Shown here in pieces: positions 17,350-26,136 of a stretch of DNA of 64,000 bases (the first letter of the stretch is position 1; every line of letters starts with the position of its first letter). A program made the translations under genes and the position numbers. Location: positions 2,072,557 through 2,136,556 of the forward strand of contig CP048620.1 of NCBI GenBank assembly GCA_015698305.1, in the 5' to 3' direction. The DNA comes from Candidatus Nitrohelix vancouverensis (GTDB taxonomy: Bacteria; Nitrospinota; Nitrospinia; Nitrospinales; VA-1). Under the pieces are notes generated by a model that was not told where the DNA came from, made no database searches, and worked only from the letters and a program-made list of their open reading frames with translations.

Positions 17350-18110
17350 GGGAGCAATCCGAGAGATTGTTCGGGAACCCAGCCCGATTTTCCCTTTGAA
17401 ATCAATATCTGATTCCATCCCTCGCGCCGTTGATGGATTTTGAAAACGGCGCCTTCATGCAATTCGACAACCGTTGTATTGTCCGGGCCGGGAGCCGACT
17501 TGACCTCGACCGTCGAGGCGAGTATCACTCCAAGCGGGGACGAATTGTATTGAAAGAATTTTAGCCCTGATCCCGCCGCCGTGAAGATAAAGAGCGTCAA
17601 GGCGAGCCACCGCATTTGACTCCATACCTTCGTGCGCTTGTAGAGCCAGACTGCCATGATTCCCCAAAAGAGTGCATAGAACGCCAGACAGATCCAAATC
17701 GTTTCTTTAAAATTCATAGAATCTATCCAGAAAAAAACAGGGTTCGATTCGTCCGTCTCCAGGGCCGATGAGCGATCCTTGGTTTTCAAAAAAGCCAAAC
17801 GAAGATTGGCGGCGAGTTCGTCGTTGTCTGGAATCCATTGCCGGGCCTTCAAATAGTGCAGGATCGCGAGACCCAAAGAGTCTGACCGCAGATAGGCGTT
17901 GCCCAGGTTGTAATGCAGAAAGCCATTGTTGTATTCGGGGCTGAGAGCGGACTCGTAGGCTGTGATCGCCTTCTCATACCGTCCTTCAAGGTAAAATGCG
18001 TTGCCTTGCTGAATGGTATCGAGCCGATTTTTTTCAGATCCTTCTACGAAGGCAGGGTCGGCGCCAATTAAGATCGCAAGAATGAGAAATAGGAAAGTCG
18101 TGATTTTCAT
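17346..18110 (-). CDS. batE: BatE-like protein: TPR region, two membrane segments, SH3-like domain
   Basis: A 254-residue envelope protein. It has an N-terminal signal peptide (ending about residue 20-25), a TPR region (YLEGRYEKAITAYESAL, LHYNLGNAYLRSDSLG), two membrane segments around residues 133-185, and a C-terminal bacterial SH3-like domain (VVELHEGAVFKIHQRREGWNQI). This order matches BatE of Bacteroides-type aerotolerance operons. Its ATG overlaps the batD stop (ATGA), so it is the last gene of the run. BatE is thought to act with BatA-D in the periplasm in oxidative or envelope stress; the mechanism is not settled. Confidence 0.82.
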   Translation of the reverse strand: MKITTFLFLILAILIGADPAFVEGSEKNRLDTIQQGNAFYLEGRYEKAITAYESALSPEYNNGFLHYNLGNAYLRSDSLGLAILHYLKARQWIPDNDELAANLRLAFLKTKDRSSALETDESNPVFFWIDSMNFKETIWICLAFYALFWGIMAVWLYKRTKVWSQMRWLALTLFIFTAAGSGLKFFQYNSSPLGVILASTVEVKSAPGPDNTTVVELHEGAVFKIHQRREGWNQILISKGKSGWVPEQSLGLLP

Positions 18111-19921
18111 GAGACCTTTTCAAACTCCTGCAATGTTTCCAACGCGGTATTTATGAGCGCGGGGCCATTGATTTCCGCCGTCGGAGAAAATTGAAGTCTC
18201 TCAAAATTTTTCAACATGGCGCCGAGCGATCGGGCGATTTGCAATTGTTCCTCATCGCTCAAACTGAGATTTGACAGTTCCTCGGAGGTGAAAGCCGCGC
18301 TGTCTAAATCAAATTTGTTGCCAGCGTATTCGCGAAGGATTTGAGACAGGTCCCGTACGATTTCCTTGGGTTTGGCAGAGGGCTGATCCTTTAACTGTTG
18401 AATGCGCGACAAGGCAAGCGCGAGGGCCTCCTTGCTTCGGTAAAAGGCTGAGTGCGATTGTCTGTGCAAAGTTTTTTGGTAGCGGCGGGCCCGGTAAAAA
18501 TAACCTGCAAGCGGAAACGTGAATCCCGCAAGGATCAAAGCCCAGTCGATGCCTGAAAATTTCTGATTACTGAAATCTCTCAGGTCGGTGTGAATCGGGA
18601 AGAGTTCGTCGCCAGATGTTCGGCTCCCTGTGTTTGTTCTGTTTTCGGCTGAGGCGTCAAATTGCGAGAGCGGTTCTTTGGCTTCAACGCCCATCACCGT
18701 CAGAGACGTGGGTTCAGCTTTAAGGTCCATATAGAGTTTCCGGGCTGGATCGAAAAACGTGAAAGTTGGGACAGGGATATCCCATCGACCTGGCTTGAGT
18801 GGGACAAGGGCGAATTTAAAACTCTTTTCTCCTCCGAGCCGGGAGTTTCGAATATCGGCTTTCAATACGGGTTGATCGGGATAAATTTTAAAATGCTCGG
18901 GCAATTCCGGCGCTCCGACAGTCGCTTCACCCACATTCCCCGTGCCGGATAAAATCACTGTGAGCGTTGTAGTTTCGCCGGTATTGAGGGTCGTCTTTCC
19001 CAGAGATACGCGCATTTTGAAGTCGCCGACCAAACCGGAAAAATTAGCAGGTTTGCCTTTTTTCGGGAGAGGGCGCACGTTCAATTGAATGGGAGACGTT
19101 CGCAGGATTTTGTGTTCGGAGCGTAATTGAGAGCGAAAAAACGGATCGTTAAAAAAAGAGTCAAACGAAGAGCGACCGGGGAATTTCCCTTGCGCACTGG
19201 AACGGAGCAAGTCGAGTTCAAGGATAGCAGGTGGGATGGAAGTCTTGCCCGCCTGCGTTGGAAAATAGGCAATGGGAAGTTCGTGAACCTTGTACTGGAC
19301 TCCGTTGACGACCTGTTCGTATTTCTTGGAGTTCCCCAGACTCTCTTTTCGAAAATATAACTGGTCATAGGGAGTTTCCAGCTCCAGATTTTGAGCGTCC
19401 ACTTTGCGAAACAACTTGAAGGTGTAAACGATCTGTTCGCCGACATAAGGATCGGTTTTGGACACCGACGCTTCGACAAAGGCATCGGCATTGCTTTGAT
19501 TCGTTACCTTGATCTTGTCGACGACTTCAATCTGTATGGGCTTTGTTAGGTAGCGTGTTCCCGCAACGTTAAAAACAATGGGGGGAATAGTATAAGACCC
19601 TTTCTCTTTGGGAATCAGATGGTAATGATAGCTGACGCTGGAGGCGACTTTCCCGTTGATTATTTGCGTGGACGAAGCGGTTCCGCCAGGGCGAACATGA
19701 AATGCGGGCATTCGCGGCATTTCGGGGCGCGCCGCGCTTTGCACGCCCATTAAGGTTGCCTTTAATTCCAGCACGTCTTCAAGCGATATTGTGGTCTTGT
19801 CGACCGATGCGACTGCATGGATATCAGCCGCCGGACTGGTTTTGGCAGCGCTGATGCAGAGGAGCAGGGCGAACAGGACTTGGCGGGAAATGCTGATCCA
19901 TGGATGTTTCTTTCCCCTCAT
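18107..19921 (-). CDS. batD: BatD-family protein
   Basis: A 604-residue exported protein from ATG 19921, two bases before which the TAA of batC ends (an upstream in-frame start at 19972 would overlap batC). A signal peptide is followed by Ig-like repeats with the BatD patterns SVDKTTISLEDVLELKATL, VSKTDPYVGEQIVYTFKLF and FKFALVPLKPGRWDIPV. A single membrane segment lies near residues 456-475 and is followed by a cytoplasmic helical domain. BatD proteins occur next to BatA/B von Willebrand proteins. It overlaps batE by four bases. Confidence 0.85.
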   Translation of the reverse strand: MRGKKHPWISISRQVLFALLLCISAAKTSPAADIHAVASVDKTTISLEDVLELKATLMGVQSAARPEMPRMPAFHVRPGGTASSTQIINGKVASSVSYHYHLIPKEKGSYTIPPIVFNVAGTRYLTKPIQIEVVDKIKVTNQSNADAFVEASVSKTDPYVGEQIVYTFKLFRKVDAQNLELETPYDQLYFRKESLGNSKKYEQVVNGVQYKVHELPIAYFPTQAGKTSIPPAILELDLLRSSAQGKFPGRSSFDSFFNDPFFRSQLRSEHKILRTSPIQLNVRPLPKKGKPANFSGLVGDFKMRVSLGKTTLNTGETTTLTVILSGTGNVGEATVGAPELPEHFKIYPDQPVLKADIRNSRLGGEKSFKFALVPLKPGRWDIPVPTFTFFDPARKLYMDLKAEPTSLTVMGVEAKEPLSQFDASAENRTNTGSRTSGDELFPIHTDLRDFSNQKFSGIDWALILAGFTFPLAGYFYRARRYQKTLHRQSHSAFYRSKEALALALSRIQQLKDQPSAKPKEIVRDLSQILREYAGNKFDLDSAAFTSEELSNLSLSDEEQLQIARSLGAMLKNFERLQFSPTAEINGPALINTALETLQEFEKVS

Positions 19922-19925
19922 TGAT

Positions 19926-20678
19926 TTACCAGTCAACCTTTGGCGGATTTTTGCTAGCTTGGTTTTTAGCAATTTGTTTTTGGATCAATTCTTTTCTGTT
20001 TTCTGAGATGGCATTCAGGCGTCGGTCGGCTTCTTCTTTCGAGAGTCTGCTTCTCCCTTCGCCGGGGCGCGGGGGCTGGTTTTTAGCAGTTTGAGTCTGG
20101 CCGCCAGAGTTTGATGGCGGCGGATTTTTTTGCTGATTTCCAGAGTCTGGCCCCTGCTGTTGACTTGATTGCGATGGATCGGCGTCCTTATCTTCCTTGG
20201 GTTTTTTATTCTGGTTCTGTTGTTTGGGGTCGTCTTGTTGGCGCTTTTTTTTCTGCTCTTCCAGTTGTTTGCGGACAAATTCCAGATTGAATTTAGCGTC
20301 CATATCTTTGGGATTCAACTCCAGGGATTTTTTGAAGGCCGATTCGGCTTCTTTAAGTTTTCCCATTTTGAACAGCGCATTGCCGGAATTATAAACTGCA
20401 AATTGTTGCAACTCGGGATTCTCAGGCGCGACCCCCGATTGTTGATAGGATTCCAGCGCCTGGTCGAATTTCCCGCTCTTGTAGCGACTGTTGCCGAGGT
20501 TGTACTGAATCGCTAAATCTTCGGGGTTCTCGCGTGTTTCCGTCTCGAAATGTTGCGAGGCGCTTTCGTAGTCTCCCTGTTGATAGAGGGATTCCGCCTC
20601 ATTGGCAAAAGCGGGTGAAGCCCCAAGCGTCAGCAGGTGCAGGGTCAATAGCAGGTGTATGTATCTGGAAAGAATCAT
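19926..20678 (-). CDS. batC: BatC-like TPR protein with a charged Lys/Gln/Pro tail
   Basis: A 250-residue exported protein: signal peptide 1-25 (ASPAFA), then tandem TPRs (LYQQGDYESASQHFETE, AIQYNLGNSRYKSGKFDQAL, ALFKMGKLKEAESAFKKSL) up to about residue 150, and a low-complexity tail rich in Lys, Gln, Asp and Pro. BatC proteins have this layout and are believed to scaffold the Bat complex in the periplasm. It begins right after a strong terminator of the Bax-inhibitor gene, so it needs its own promoter or read-through. batD follows with almost no gap. Confidence 0.82.
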   Translation of the reverse strand: MILSRYIHLLLTLHLLTLGASPAFANEAESLYQQGDYESASQHFETETRENPEDLAIQYNLGNSRYKSGKFDQALESYQQSGVAPENPELQQFAVYNSGNALFKMGKLKEAESAFKKSLELNPKDMDAKFNLEFVRKQLEEQKKKRQQDDPKQQNQNKKPKEDKDADPSQSSQQQGPDSGNQQKNPPPSNSGGQTQTAKNQPPRPGEGRSRLSKEEADRRLNAISENRKELIQKQIAKNQASKNPPKVDW

Positions 20679-20691
20679 AACTCAGTCAGGA

Positions 20692-20728
20692 CAAAAAAAA
20701 AGTTTCCGCCAGAATCTGGCGGAAACTT
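20692..20728 (-). terminator. Rho-independent terminator after the Bax inhibitor-1 gene
   Basis: Arms AGTTTCCGCCAGA (20,701-20,713) and TCTGGCGGAAACT (20,715-20,727) are perfect inverted repeats, giving an 11-12 bp stem. On the minus strand it is followed by an uninterrupted run of nine T residues. It ends transcription of the gene at 20,768-21,472, fourteen bases before the batC start. Confidence 0.9.
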
Positions 20729-20767
20729 TTCGGAGGTACTTTCGCCGGCTCCGCCGGAGTCAATCTT

Positions 20768-21472
20768 TTATTCGCGTTGATCGCCCATCACTCGCAGAAG
20801 CATGAGGAACAAGTTGATGAAATCCAGGTACAGCGTCAAGGCGCCAACAACCGCTTCTTTGGTGTCTTCTTCGGTGCCTTCGTTGCCCAGAACATTCATC
20901 TCCTTGATACGTTGCGTGTCATACGCGGTCAGTCCCACGAAAATCAGGATTCCGGCGTAGGTGATGACCCAGTGCATCGCGCTACTTTCCATGAAGATGT
21001 TGACCACCGACGCCAGAATGATACCGATCAGACCCATGAACAGGAAACTTCCCCAAGAGGTCAGATCCTTTTTGGTTGTGTAACCGTAAAAACTCATGGC
21101 GCCGAAGGTGCCCGCTGTCACGACGAAGGTCGATGTGATCGACGCGGCTGTGTACATCAAGAAAATAGCCGAAAAGGTCAGTCCGGTCAGCCCTGCGTAC
21201 AGTAGGAAAATGCCGGTTGCCTGACTTGCGCTCATTTTGTGAACCCAGCCGGAAAGGTAAACGACCAGGCCCAATTGAGCGATGATGAGAACGATAGGTA
21301 CGATGGCGTTGCCCAGGATCATGGATGACATGGTTTCGCTGTTGGACACGTAAAAAGCCATTGCGCCCGTCACGCCGATTCCCGCCGTCATCCAGTTATA
21401 AACGCGAACCATAAAGCGCTGATTCTCAGCGGCTACCGCATCTACGCTCATTGTACGATCTAAACTTTCCAT
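20768..21472 (-). CDS. Bax inhibitor-1/YccA family membrane protein
   Basis: A 234-residue protein with seven predicted membrane segments and the BI-1 family pattern: FMVRVYNWMTAGIGVTGAMA near the N terminus, GLTFSAIFLMY in the middle, and LIFVGLTAYDTQRIKEM plus ALTLYLDFINLFLMLLRVMG at the end, the last being the family signature. Bacterial members act as pH-gated calcium leak channels or interact with FtsH (YccA). A good AAGGA Shine-Dalgarno precedes ATG 21472. It sits inside the Bat cluster but has its own upstream region and terminator, so it is transcribed separately. Confidence 0.95.
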   Translation of the reverse strand: MESLDRTMSVDAVAAENQRFMVRVYNWMTAGIGVTGAMAFYVSNSETMSSMILGNAIVPIVLIIAQLGLVVYLSGWVHKMSASQATGIFLLYAGLTGLTFSAIFLMYTAASITSTFVVTAGTFGAMSFYGYTTKKDLTSWGSFLFMGLIGIILASVVNIFMESSAMHWVITYAGILIFVGLTAYDTQRIKEMNVLGNEGTEEDTKEAVVGALTLYLDFINLFLMLLRVMGDQRE

Positions 21473-21563
21473 TATATATCCTTAAAAATTATAGTTTGAT
21501 TCAGTGGTAATTCAGGTCGGACAAACCAGACCCGGCGGTCAAATGCCCCGCAATACCCATTAC

Positions 21564-21589
21564 ATAATATCCGCTAATGTCGAAGTCAA
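21564..21589 (-). promoter_or_regulatory. Possible promoter of the Bax inhibitor-1 gene
   Basis: On the minus strand TTGACT (21,589-21,584) is followed after 14 bases by TATTAT (21,569-21,564), about 90 bases before the start codon. The spacing is shorter than the usual 16-18, so this is only a candidate within a 187-base gap. Confidence 0.3.
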
Positions 21590-21659
21590 GACAAGCGGTT
21601 GTAGTTCTCCTACATTCTATCAAAAAATTGCGGTGAATTAAGGTATTTCGACCGAAATT

Positions 21660-22658
21660 TTACGATTTTTCAGAGGCGGTTTTCCGGTCGAATGTCCATG
21701 GAATCAGTAGGAATATCAAAGCCAGGAGCGCTGCCCATTGAAAACGTTCCTGCCATTTTTTCTCGCGCTGGGTGTTGAGTTGTCGGGAATCCACTTTCTT
21801 CTGGAGTTGCTCGAAATAGATGTTCTCCAGATCCATATCACCGGACACGGATCGCACATAACCGCCGCCTGTAATTTCCGCGATGGATTTCAGGGCGCTC
21901 TCATCCAGTCGAGTGAGGACGACTTCTCCCGCTTCGTCTTTTTTGAATCCGCCGGGGAAGGGGATGGGCGCGCCTTCTTCTGCGCCGACGCCTATCGAGA
22001 AAATTTTAACTCCGGCTTCCAGGGCTTCCCTGGCGGCTGTTTCCGCCATACCCTCCTGATCTTCGCCGTCGGTGATCAGTATGAGGGCGCGGGATTTTTT
22101 CTCGGTGGCGCTGAAGGATTGCAGGGATAAACGGATGGCTTCTCCAAGATTGGTTCCCTGCACGGGGATCAAATCAACGTCGAGGGAATTCAGAAAGATG
22201 CGCGCCGCAGAGTAGTCCAGCGTTAAGGGACACTGAACAAAGGCGGTTCCGGCGAAGGCGATGAGGCCCACGCGGTCGCCCTGCAACAGGTTCAGAAAAT
22301 CGGAAATCTCGCGTCTCGCCCGTTCCAGCCGACTGGGTTTCAGGTCCTGCGCGAGCATGCTGTTGGAGACGTCCAGCGCGATGATGATATCGACGCCCTC
22401 GCGCCGGACTTCCTGCCACTCGAAACCCCAGCGCGGTTGCGCCAGCGCCAGCAAACCAAAAAACAGAGCCAACGCTGAAAAGAGCGCCTGTTTTTTTTGC
22501 AGATTCATGAAGCGGGCGGATACCAGGCGGGCGCCTTGTTCCGCGCCAAAGAAAATCTGGATCAACTCGCGTTTTCGGCGCAAGCCCCAGATCAACAAGA
22601 GGCCGACGGGAATCAATAGCCAGAGCAGGTGCAGGTAAGACGGTTCGGCGAAACGCAT
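21660..22658 (-). CDS. batB: BatB-like von Willebrand factor A membrane protein
   Basis: A 332-residue protein with membrane segments near both ends and a vWA domain between them. The metal-ion-dependent adhesion site begins DVSNSM at residue 96, with the later conserved threonine in PVQGTNLGEAIRLSL and the LITDGED strand. The sequence EPSYLHLLWLLIP at the start is the usual BatA/BatB opening. BatA and BatB are thought to form a membrane-bound complex in the periplasm. It follows batA after one base and ends the first half of the operon. Confidence 0.9.
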   Translation of the reverse strand: MRFAEPSYLHLLWLLIPVGLLLIWGLRRKRELIQIFFGAEQGARLVSARFMNLQKKQALFSALALFFGLLALAQPRWGFEWQEVRREGVDIIIALDVSNSMLAQDLKPSRLERARREISDFLNLLQGDRVGLIAFAGTAFVQCPLTLDYSAARIFLNSLDVDLIPVQGTNLGEAIRLSLQSFSATEKKSRALILITDGEDQEGMAETAAREALEAGVKIFSIGVGAEEGAPIPFPGGFKKDEAGEVVLTRLDESALKSIAEITGGGYVRSVSGDMDLENIYFEQLQKKVDSRQLNTQREKKWQERFQWAALLALIFLLIPWTFDRKTASEKS

Positions 22659-22660
22659 GG

Positions 22661-23659
22661 TCAGGGAATCCTCCTGAGAAGGGTCTGGCTGAGCGTCAAG
22701 TCAAGGATCATCAACAACAAGGCTGGAATCAGAAAGTAGGGATACAGTTCTTTGTATTCAGAATGGTCGAAGGTCTTCACTTCGGATTTTTCGAGGCGGT
22801 CGATTTGCTCGTAGATCTCCGTTAACGACTGCGGGTCGGTGGCGCGAAAGTATTTGCCGCCGGTCAGGGCCGATACTTGTTTGAGGGATTCTTCGTCGAT
22901 TTCAACATCCTGATACACATATTGAGGCCCCAAAAAGGTATCGACCAGAAAGGGCGCCTGCCCGCGCGTTCCCACGCCAATGGAATAGACCTTGATGTTG
23001 TGCGCCGCCGCAAGCTCCGCCGCTTGCAGGGGGGTGAAGGCCCCGGCGTTGCTGAGTCCGTCGGTCAACAGAATCACAACTTTGGATTTGGATTCGAGGT
23101 CTTTCAGACGTTTGGCGGAAATTGCGATTGCGGAACCGATCGCCGTCGCGTCTCCCGCCATGCCGATTTCGAGCTGGTCGAGAAATTGTCTCAACACCGA
23201 ATGATCCAGGGTCAGCGGGCATTGCGTGTAGGCTTCGGCGCCAAAGACCACCATCCCCATGCGGTCGTAGTCGCGCTGGTCGATGAACTGGCTCACCACA
23301 TCTTTAACGACATCCAGCCGCGTGATGCGTTGCTCTTCGGAACTGAAGTCCAGCGCCCGCATGCTTCCAGAGACGTCGATAGCAAGAACGATGTCGACGC
23401 CTCGTGAGAGGATCTCCGTCATTTTCTTTCCCTCCTGCGGGCGGGCGAGAACCAGAATCAAAAGGATGGCGGTCAGGATTTTCAAGCCGTCAGGAATGAA
23501 CTCGATGAAAGAATGCGTTGCGCCGTCCGCCGTTTTCATTGTTTGGAGCGAGGGAAAGCTAAAGGCGATTTTTTTGCTCCTGCGGCGACTCCATATGAAA
23601 AGGGGCAAGAGGAGCAACAGAGCTAAAAAATAGGGGTCTTGAAAACGAAGAAAGGTCAT
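22661..23659 (-). CDS. batA: BatA-like von Willebrand factor A membrane protein
   Basis: A 332-residue paralogue of BatB with the same layout: two N-terminal membrane segments, vWA domain with MIDAS DVSGSM at residues 95-100, the downstream DATAIGSAIAISAKRL threonine site and LLTDGLSNAG, and a C-terminal membrane anchor. Both MIDAS motifs look intact, so metal-dependent ligand binding is expected. Its ATG overlaps the stop of the upstream BatD-like gene (ATGA at 23,656-23,659). Partner proteins are probably the products of its neighbours. Confidence 0.9.
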   Translation of the reverse strand: MTFLRFQDPYFLALLLLLPLFIWSRRRSKKIAFSFPSLQTMKTADGATHSFIEFIPDGLKILTAILLILVLARPQEGKKMTEILSRGVDIVLAIDVSGSMRALDFSSEEQRITRLDVVKDVVSQFIDQRDYDRMGMVVFGAEAYTQCPLTLDHSVLRQFLDQLEIGMAGDATAIGSAIAISAKRLKDLESKSKVVILLTDGLSNAGAFTPLQAAELAAAHNIKVYSIGVGTRGQAPFLVDTFLGPQYVYQDVEIDEESLKQVSALTGGKYFRATDPQSLTEIYEQIDRLEKSEVKTFDHSEYKELYPYFLIPALLLMILDLTLSQTLLRRIP

Positions 23660-24705
23660 GACGAATCGGCCATTGTTGCGGACGGACGCTTCTCTTGAAC
23701 GGATTCCAGGGTCGGCGCGGTTCGGGTCTGAATCACGAAAGAGCGAATTGCCTCCAGATCGTCCGAGGTCAAGGGCGCCTGCGCGCGCGCGAACTTTATC
23801 AGGTCGGTTCGCTTGAGCAGGCGGCTCATCTGCGAGTGGGTCGCCGGATCAAAGCGTTGATCGCTCTCGCTCCATTTTATAATTTCTTCGCTGGTCCAGT
23901 CCAGCGCAGGAAAGTCGAAGCGTTTTTCGAGGTAACGACGGAAGATTTCAGACAAGGTGAAATAAAGCTGGCGAAGTTCAATGGCGTTGCAGGCCTTTGG
24001 TTCAGGGTGGTCCTTGCGAACTTGCTCCAGCGCTCGCAGGGCCTCCTCATCCGGTGGCAGAAAATCTTCGACCGCGCTCGCCGTTTCAGGCGGTGCGGCG
24101 CGACGTCGCTGGCGGAGCCAGTAAAAGGCCCAGCCCAGAAGAGCGAGCGCCAGCAGGGAATAGTAGGCCCATGTGTAATCGGGCGGCGCGTGCCTCAAGG
24201 GTTTGATGTCGCGAATATCATTGGCGTCGCCCTGCAGTTGCAACAAGGATTGAATGGAAACGGATGAAGCGGGCGCGCTGATTTGTCCGGGAACCATTTC
24301 GCCTGACGATGCGGGCGCTTCGAACTGGATGCTTTGTTCGGGCAGAACCAGTTCGCCGATTCGATCCGCGCGCAGTTGAATCTGGTAGCTCTCCAGAATC
24401 TGACCCCTGTCCGACGTTTTGTCCGGGAGGCGCGTTTGATTGACGATATCGAAACCGTCGACCGATTCAACGCTCGGTGGAATGATTGCGATGTCCGCAT
24501 CGCGTTGGACTTTCAGGGTCCACATGAAAAGATCGCCGAGCAATCCCTCTTTGGGCGAGACGTCGACTGTGACGGAAACCGGCGACTGCGGCGCCGGGGG
24601 AGACGCTGGAGCGGAGAACGCGATTTCCGGCCCGCCCAGAGAAGCGACAATTTGGAGGAGCGCCGCAACCAAAACCGCTAAAAGAGTGCGAGGCCGCTGT
24701 TTCAT
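23656..24705 (-). CDS. BatD/DUF4381-like membrane protein of the MoxR operon
   Basis: A 349-residue exported protein: signal peptide about 1-31, an Ig-like periplasmic region with the BatD-type opening VTVDVSPKEGLLGDLFMWTL, one membrane segment near residue 185 (YYSLLALALLGWAFYWL), and a cytoplasmic helical domain with RQLYFTLSEIFRRYLEKRF, which resembles the DUF4381/BatD C-terminal region. It is shorter than the full BatD encoded later in the cluster. It overlaps both neighbours by four bases, so its translation is coupled to theirs. Confidence 0.75.
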   Translation of the reverse strand: MKQRPRTLLAVLVAALLQIVASLGGPEIAFSAPASPPAPQSPVSVTVDVSPKEGLLGDLFMWTLKVQRDADIAIIPPSVESVDGFDIVNQTRLPDKTSDRGQILESYQIQLRADRIGELVLPEQSIQFEAPASSGEMVPGQISAPASSVSIQSLLQLQGDANDIRDIKPLRHAPPDYTWAYYSLLALALLGWAFYWLRQRRRAAPPETASAVEDFLPPDEEALRALEQVRKDHPEPKACNAIELRQLYFTLSEIFRRYLEKRFDFPALDWTSEEIIKWSESDQRFDPATHSQMSRLLKRTDLIKFARAQAPLTSDDLEAIRSFVIQTRTAPTLESVQEKRPSATMADSS

Positions 24706-25172
24706 TTCCTTACGTTGCGGAGCGACGCCATGCAGGCGTCGATATTTTTATTGAGCGTTGATTGCAGTTCCAGTTCCGGCTGGTTGATTTCGGAGTGAAA
24801 GAACCAGACCAGAGCTTCGGAGCAATTGCCCAGTTTCTGATAGAGCAAGCCGACGCGATGCGCGATTTCCGCTCTTTCCAGCCCCTGAACGGGCGATTTC
24901 TCAAGATAGCGAACATAATAGATCAGCGCTTCTTCCACGAGACCGTTTTCTTCCAGTTTTAGAGCCAGGTCAGGAAGTTGACCGACCCAGGGCGAAGGGC
25001 TTTCCGCCGCGATTTCTTTTGCCGGTTTTTTTCCTTTCAGCAAAGGAGAACTCATCATTTTGTTAAAGACCGCTCCCAAAGCTGCCAGCGTGAGCAGGGT
25101 TAAAATCAGAATGGGTATTTTGATGGCCATGCTGACCTTGGGCGTTTTTGTATCGAGGTTATCGTGATCCAT
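24702..25172 (-). CDS. Membrane-anchored TPR-like protein of the MoxR operon
   Basis: A 156-residue protein with an N-terminal membrane anchor (residues about 17-37) and a periplasmic helical region that reads as two TPR-like hairpins (LALKLEENGLVEEALIYYVR and HRVGLLYQKLGNCSEALVWF). No known family is recognised. It sits one base after the DUF58 gene and overlaps the next gene by four bases. Its position suggests an accessory subunit of the MoxR/Bat complex; that is inference from context. Confidence 0.7.
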   Translation of the reverse strand: MDHDNLDTKTPKVSMAIKIPILILTLLTLAALGAVFNKMMSSPLLKGKKPAKEIAAESPSPWVGQLPDLALKLEENGLVEEALIYYVRYLEKSPVQGLERAEIAHRVGLLYQKLGNCSEALVWFFHSEINQPELELQSTLNKNIDACMASLRNVRK

Positions 25173-25173
25173 A

Positions 25174-26124
25174 TCAGCGGCGTTTTTCTCTCATTTTAAA
25201 GTAGCGAATGATCGGCCCGGTCAGCGGGCGTTCGGTGTCGATTTCTATGACTCCCACTCCCATCGCCCGGAATGTTTTCAAGCGAGTCTGGTAGGACTGT
25301 TCGCAGGTTTCCTGATAGCGGCGTCTCGTTTCGGCGTTTCCCGTGTCAGCCAGCATGATTTCACCCGACTCGGCGTCTTCAAGTTGAATCCAGCCCACGT
25401 CGGGCATTTCTTTTTCTCTGGGGTCGCGGATATAGATGGCGGTGAGATCGTGTTTTTGCTTCGCCATTTTGAGGGCTTTCTCGTAACCCTGCGTTTGGAA
25501 ATCAGAGATCAAAAAAGTTGCGGCCTTTTTCTTTTGAACCTTGGCCAGATATTCGAGCGGCAGATTCAGGTCGGTGCCTTTGCCTTCCGGGTCAAAGTCC
25601 AGTATGGAGCGTATGATGTTCCAGACATGCGCCTTGCCTTTTTTGGGCGGAATGAAACGTTCAATCCGGTCCGTGAAAACGATCAAACCGATCTTATCAT
25701 TATTTTTGATTGCGGCAAACGCGAGGATGGAAGCCGTCTCAGCGGCGATTTCGTTTTTACGTTTTTGAACGGAGCCAAAATTGCCGGATGCGCTTGCGTC
25801 CACCATCAGCATGACCGTCAGTTCCCGTTCTTCAATGAACTCCTTCACATAAGGCTGATTCATTCTTGCGGAAACATTCCAGTCGATCAGGCGCACGTCG
25901 TCTTCGGGTTGATATTCGCGCACCTCGCTGAATTCCATTCCGCGTCCCTTGAAGGCGGTGTGGTATTCGCCCGCCATCACGTCGTCGACCAGGTGATTGG
26001 TCTTGATCTGGATGGCGCGTACTCTTTTCAGCAATTCGCTGGAAGCTGTTTGCGTCGTTGGCGCTTCGTGGAGAGGCGGCGGGAGCAAAAAATCGCGGAT
26101 TTTTGAAAATGCGTTCAGAGCCAT
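25174..26124 (-). CDS. DUF58 domain protein of the MoxR operon
   Basis: A 316-residue cytoplasmic protein of the DUF58 family, a vWA-like fold regularly encoded after moxR. The family motif REYQPEDDVRLIDWNVSAR is followed by KEFIEERELTVMLMVDASAS, a MIDAS-like strand, and later by IGLIVFTDRIERFIPP. DUF58 proteins are assumed to be clients or partners of MoxR ATPases. It starts 12 bases after moxR ends and precedes the TPR-like gene by one base. Confidence 0.92.
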   Translation of the reverse strand: MALNAFSKIRDFLLPPPLHEAPTTQTASSELLKRVRAIQIKTNHLVDDVMAGEYHTAFKGRGMEFSEVREYQPEDDVRLIDWNVSARMNQPYVKEFIEERELTVMLMVDASASGNFGSVQKRKNEIAAETASILAFAAIKNNDKIGLIVFTDRIERFIPPKKGKAHVWNIIRSILDFDPEGKGTDLNLPLEYLAKVQKKKAATFLISDFQTQGYEKALKMAKQKHDLTAIYIRDPREKEMPDVGWIQLEDAESGEIMLADTGNAETRRRYQETCEQSYQTRLKTFRAMGVGVIEIDTERPLTGPIIRYFKMREKRR

Positions 26125-26136
26125 GAGGATCGGGCG

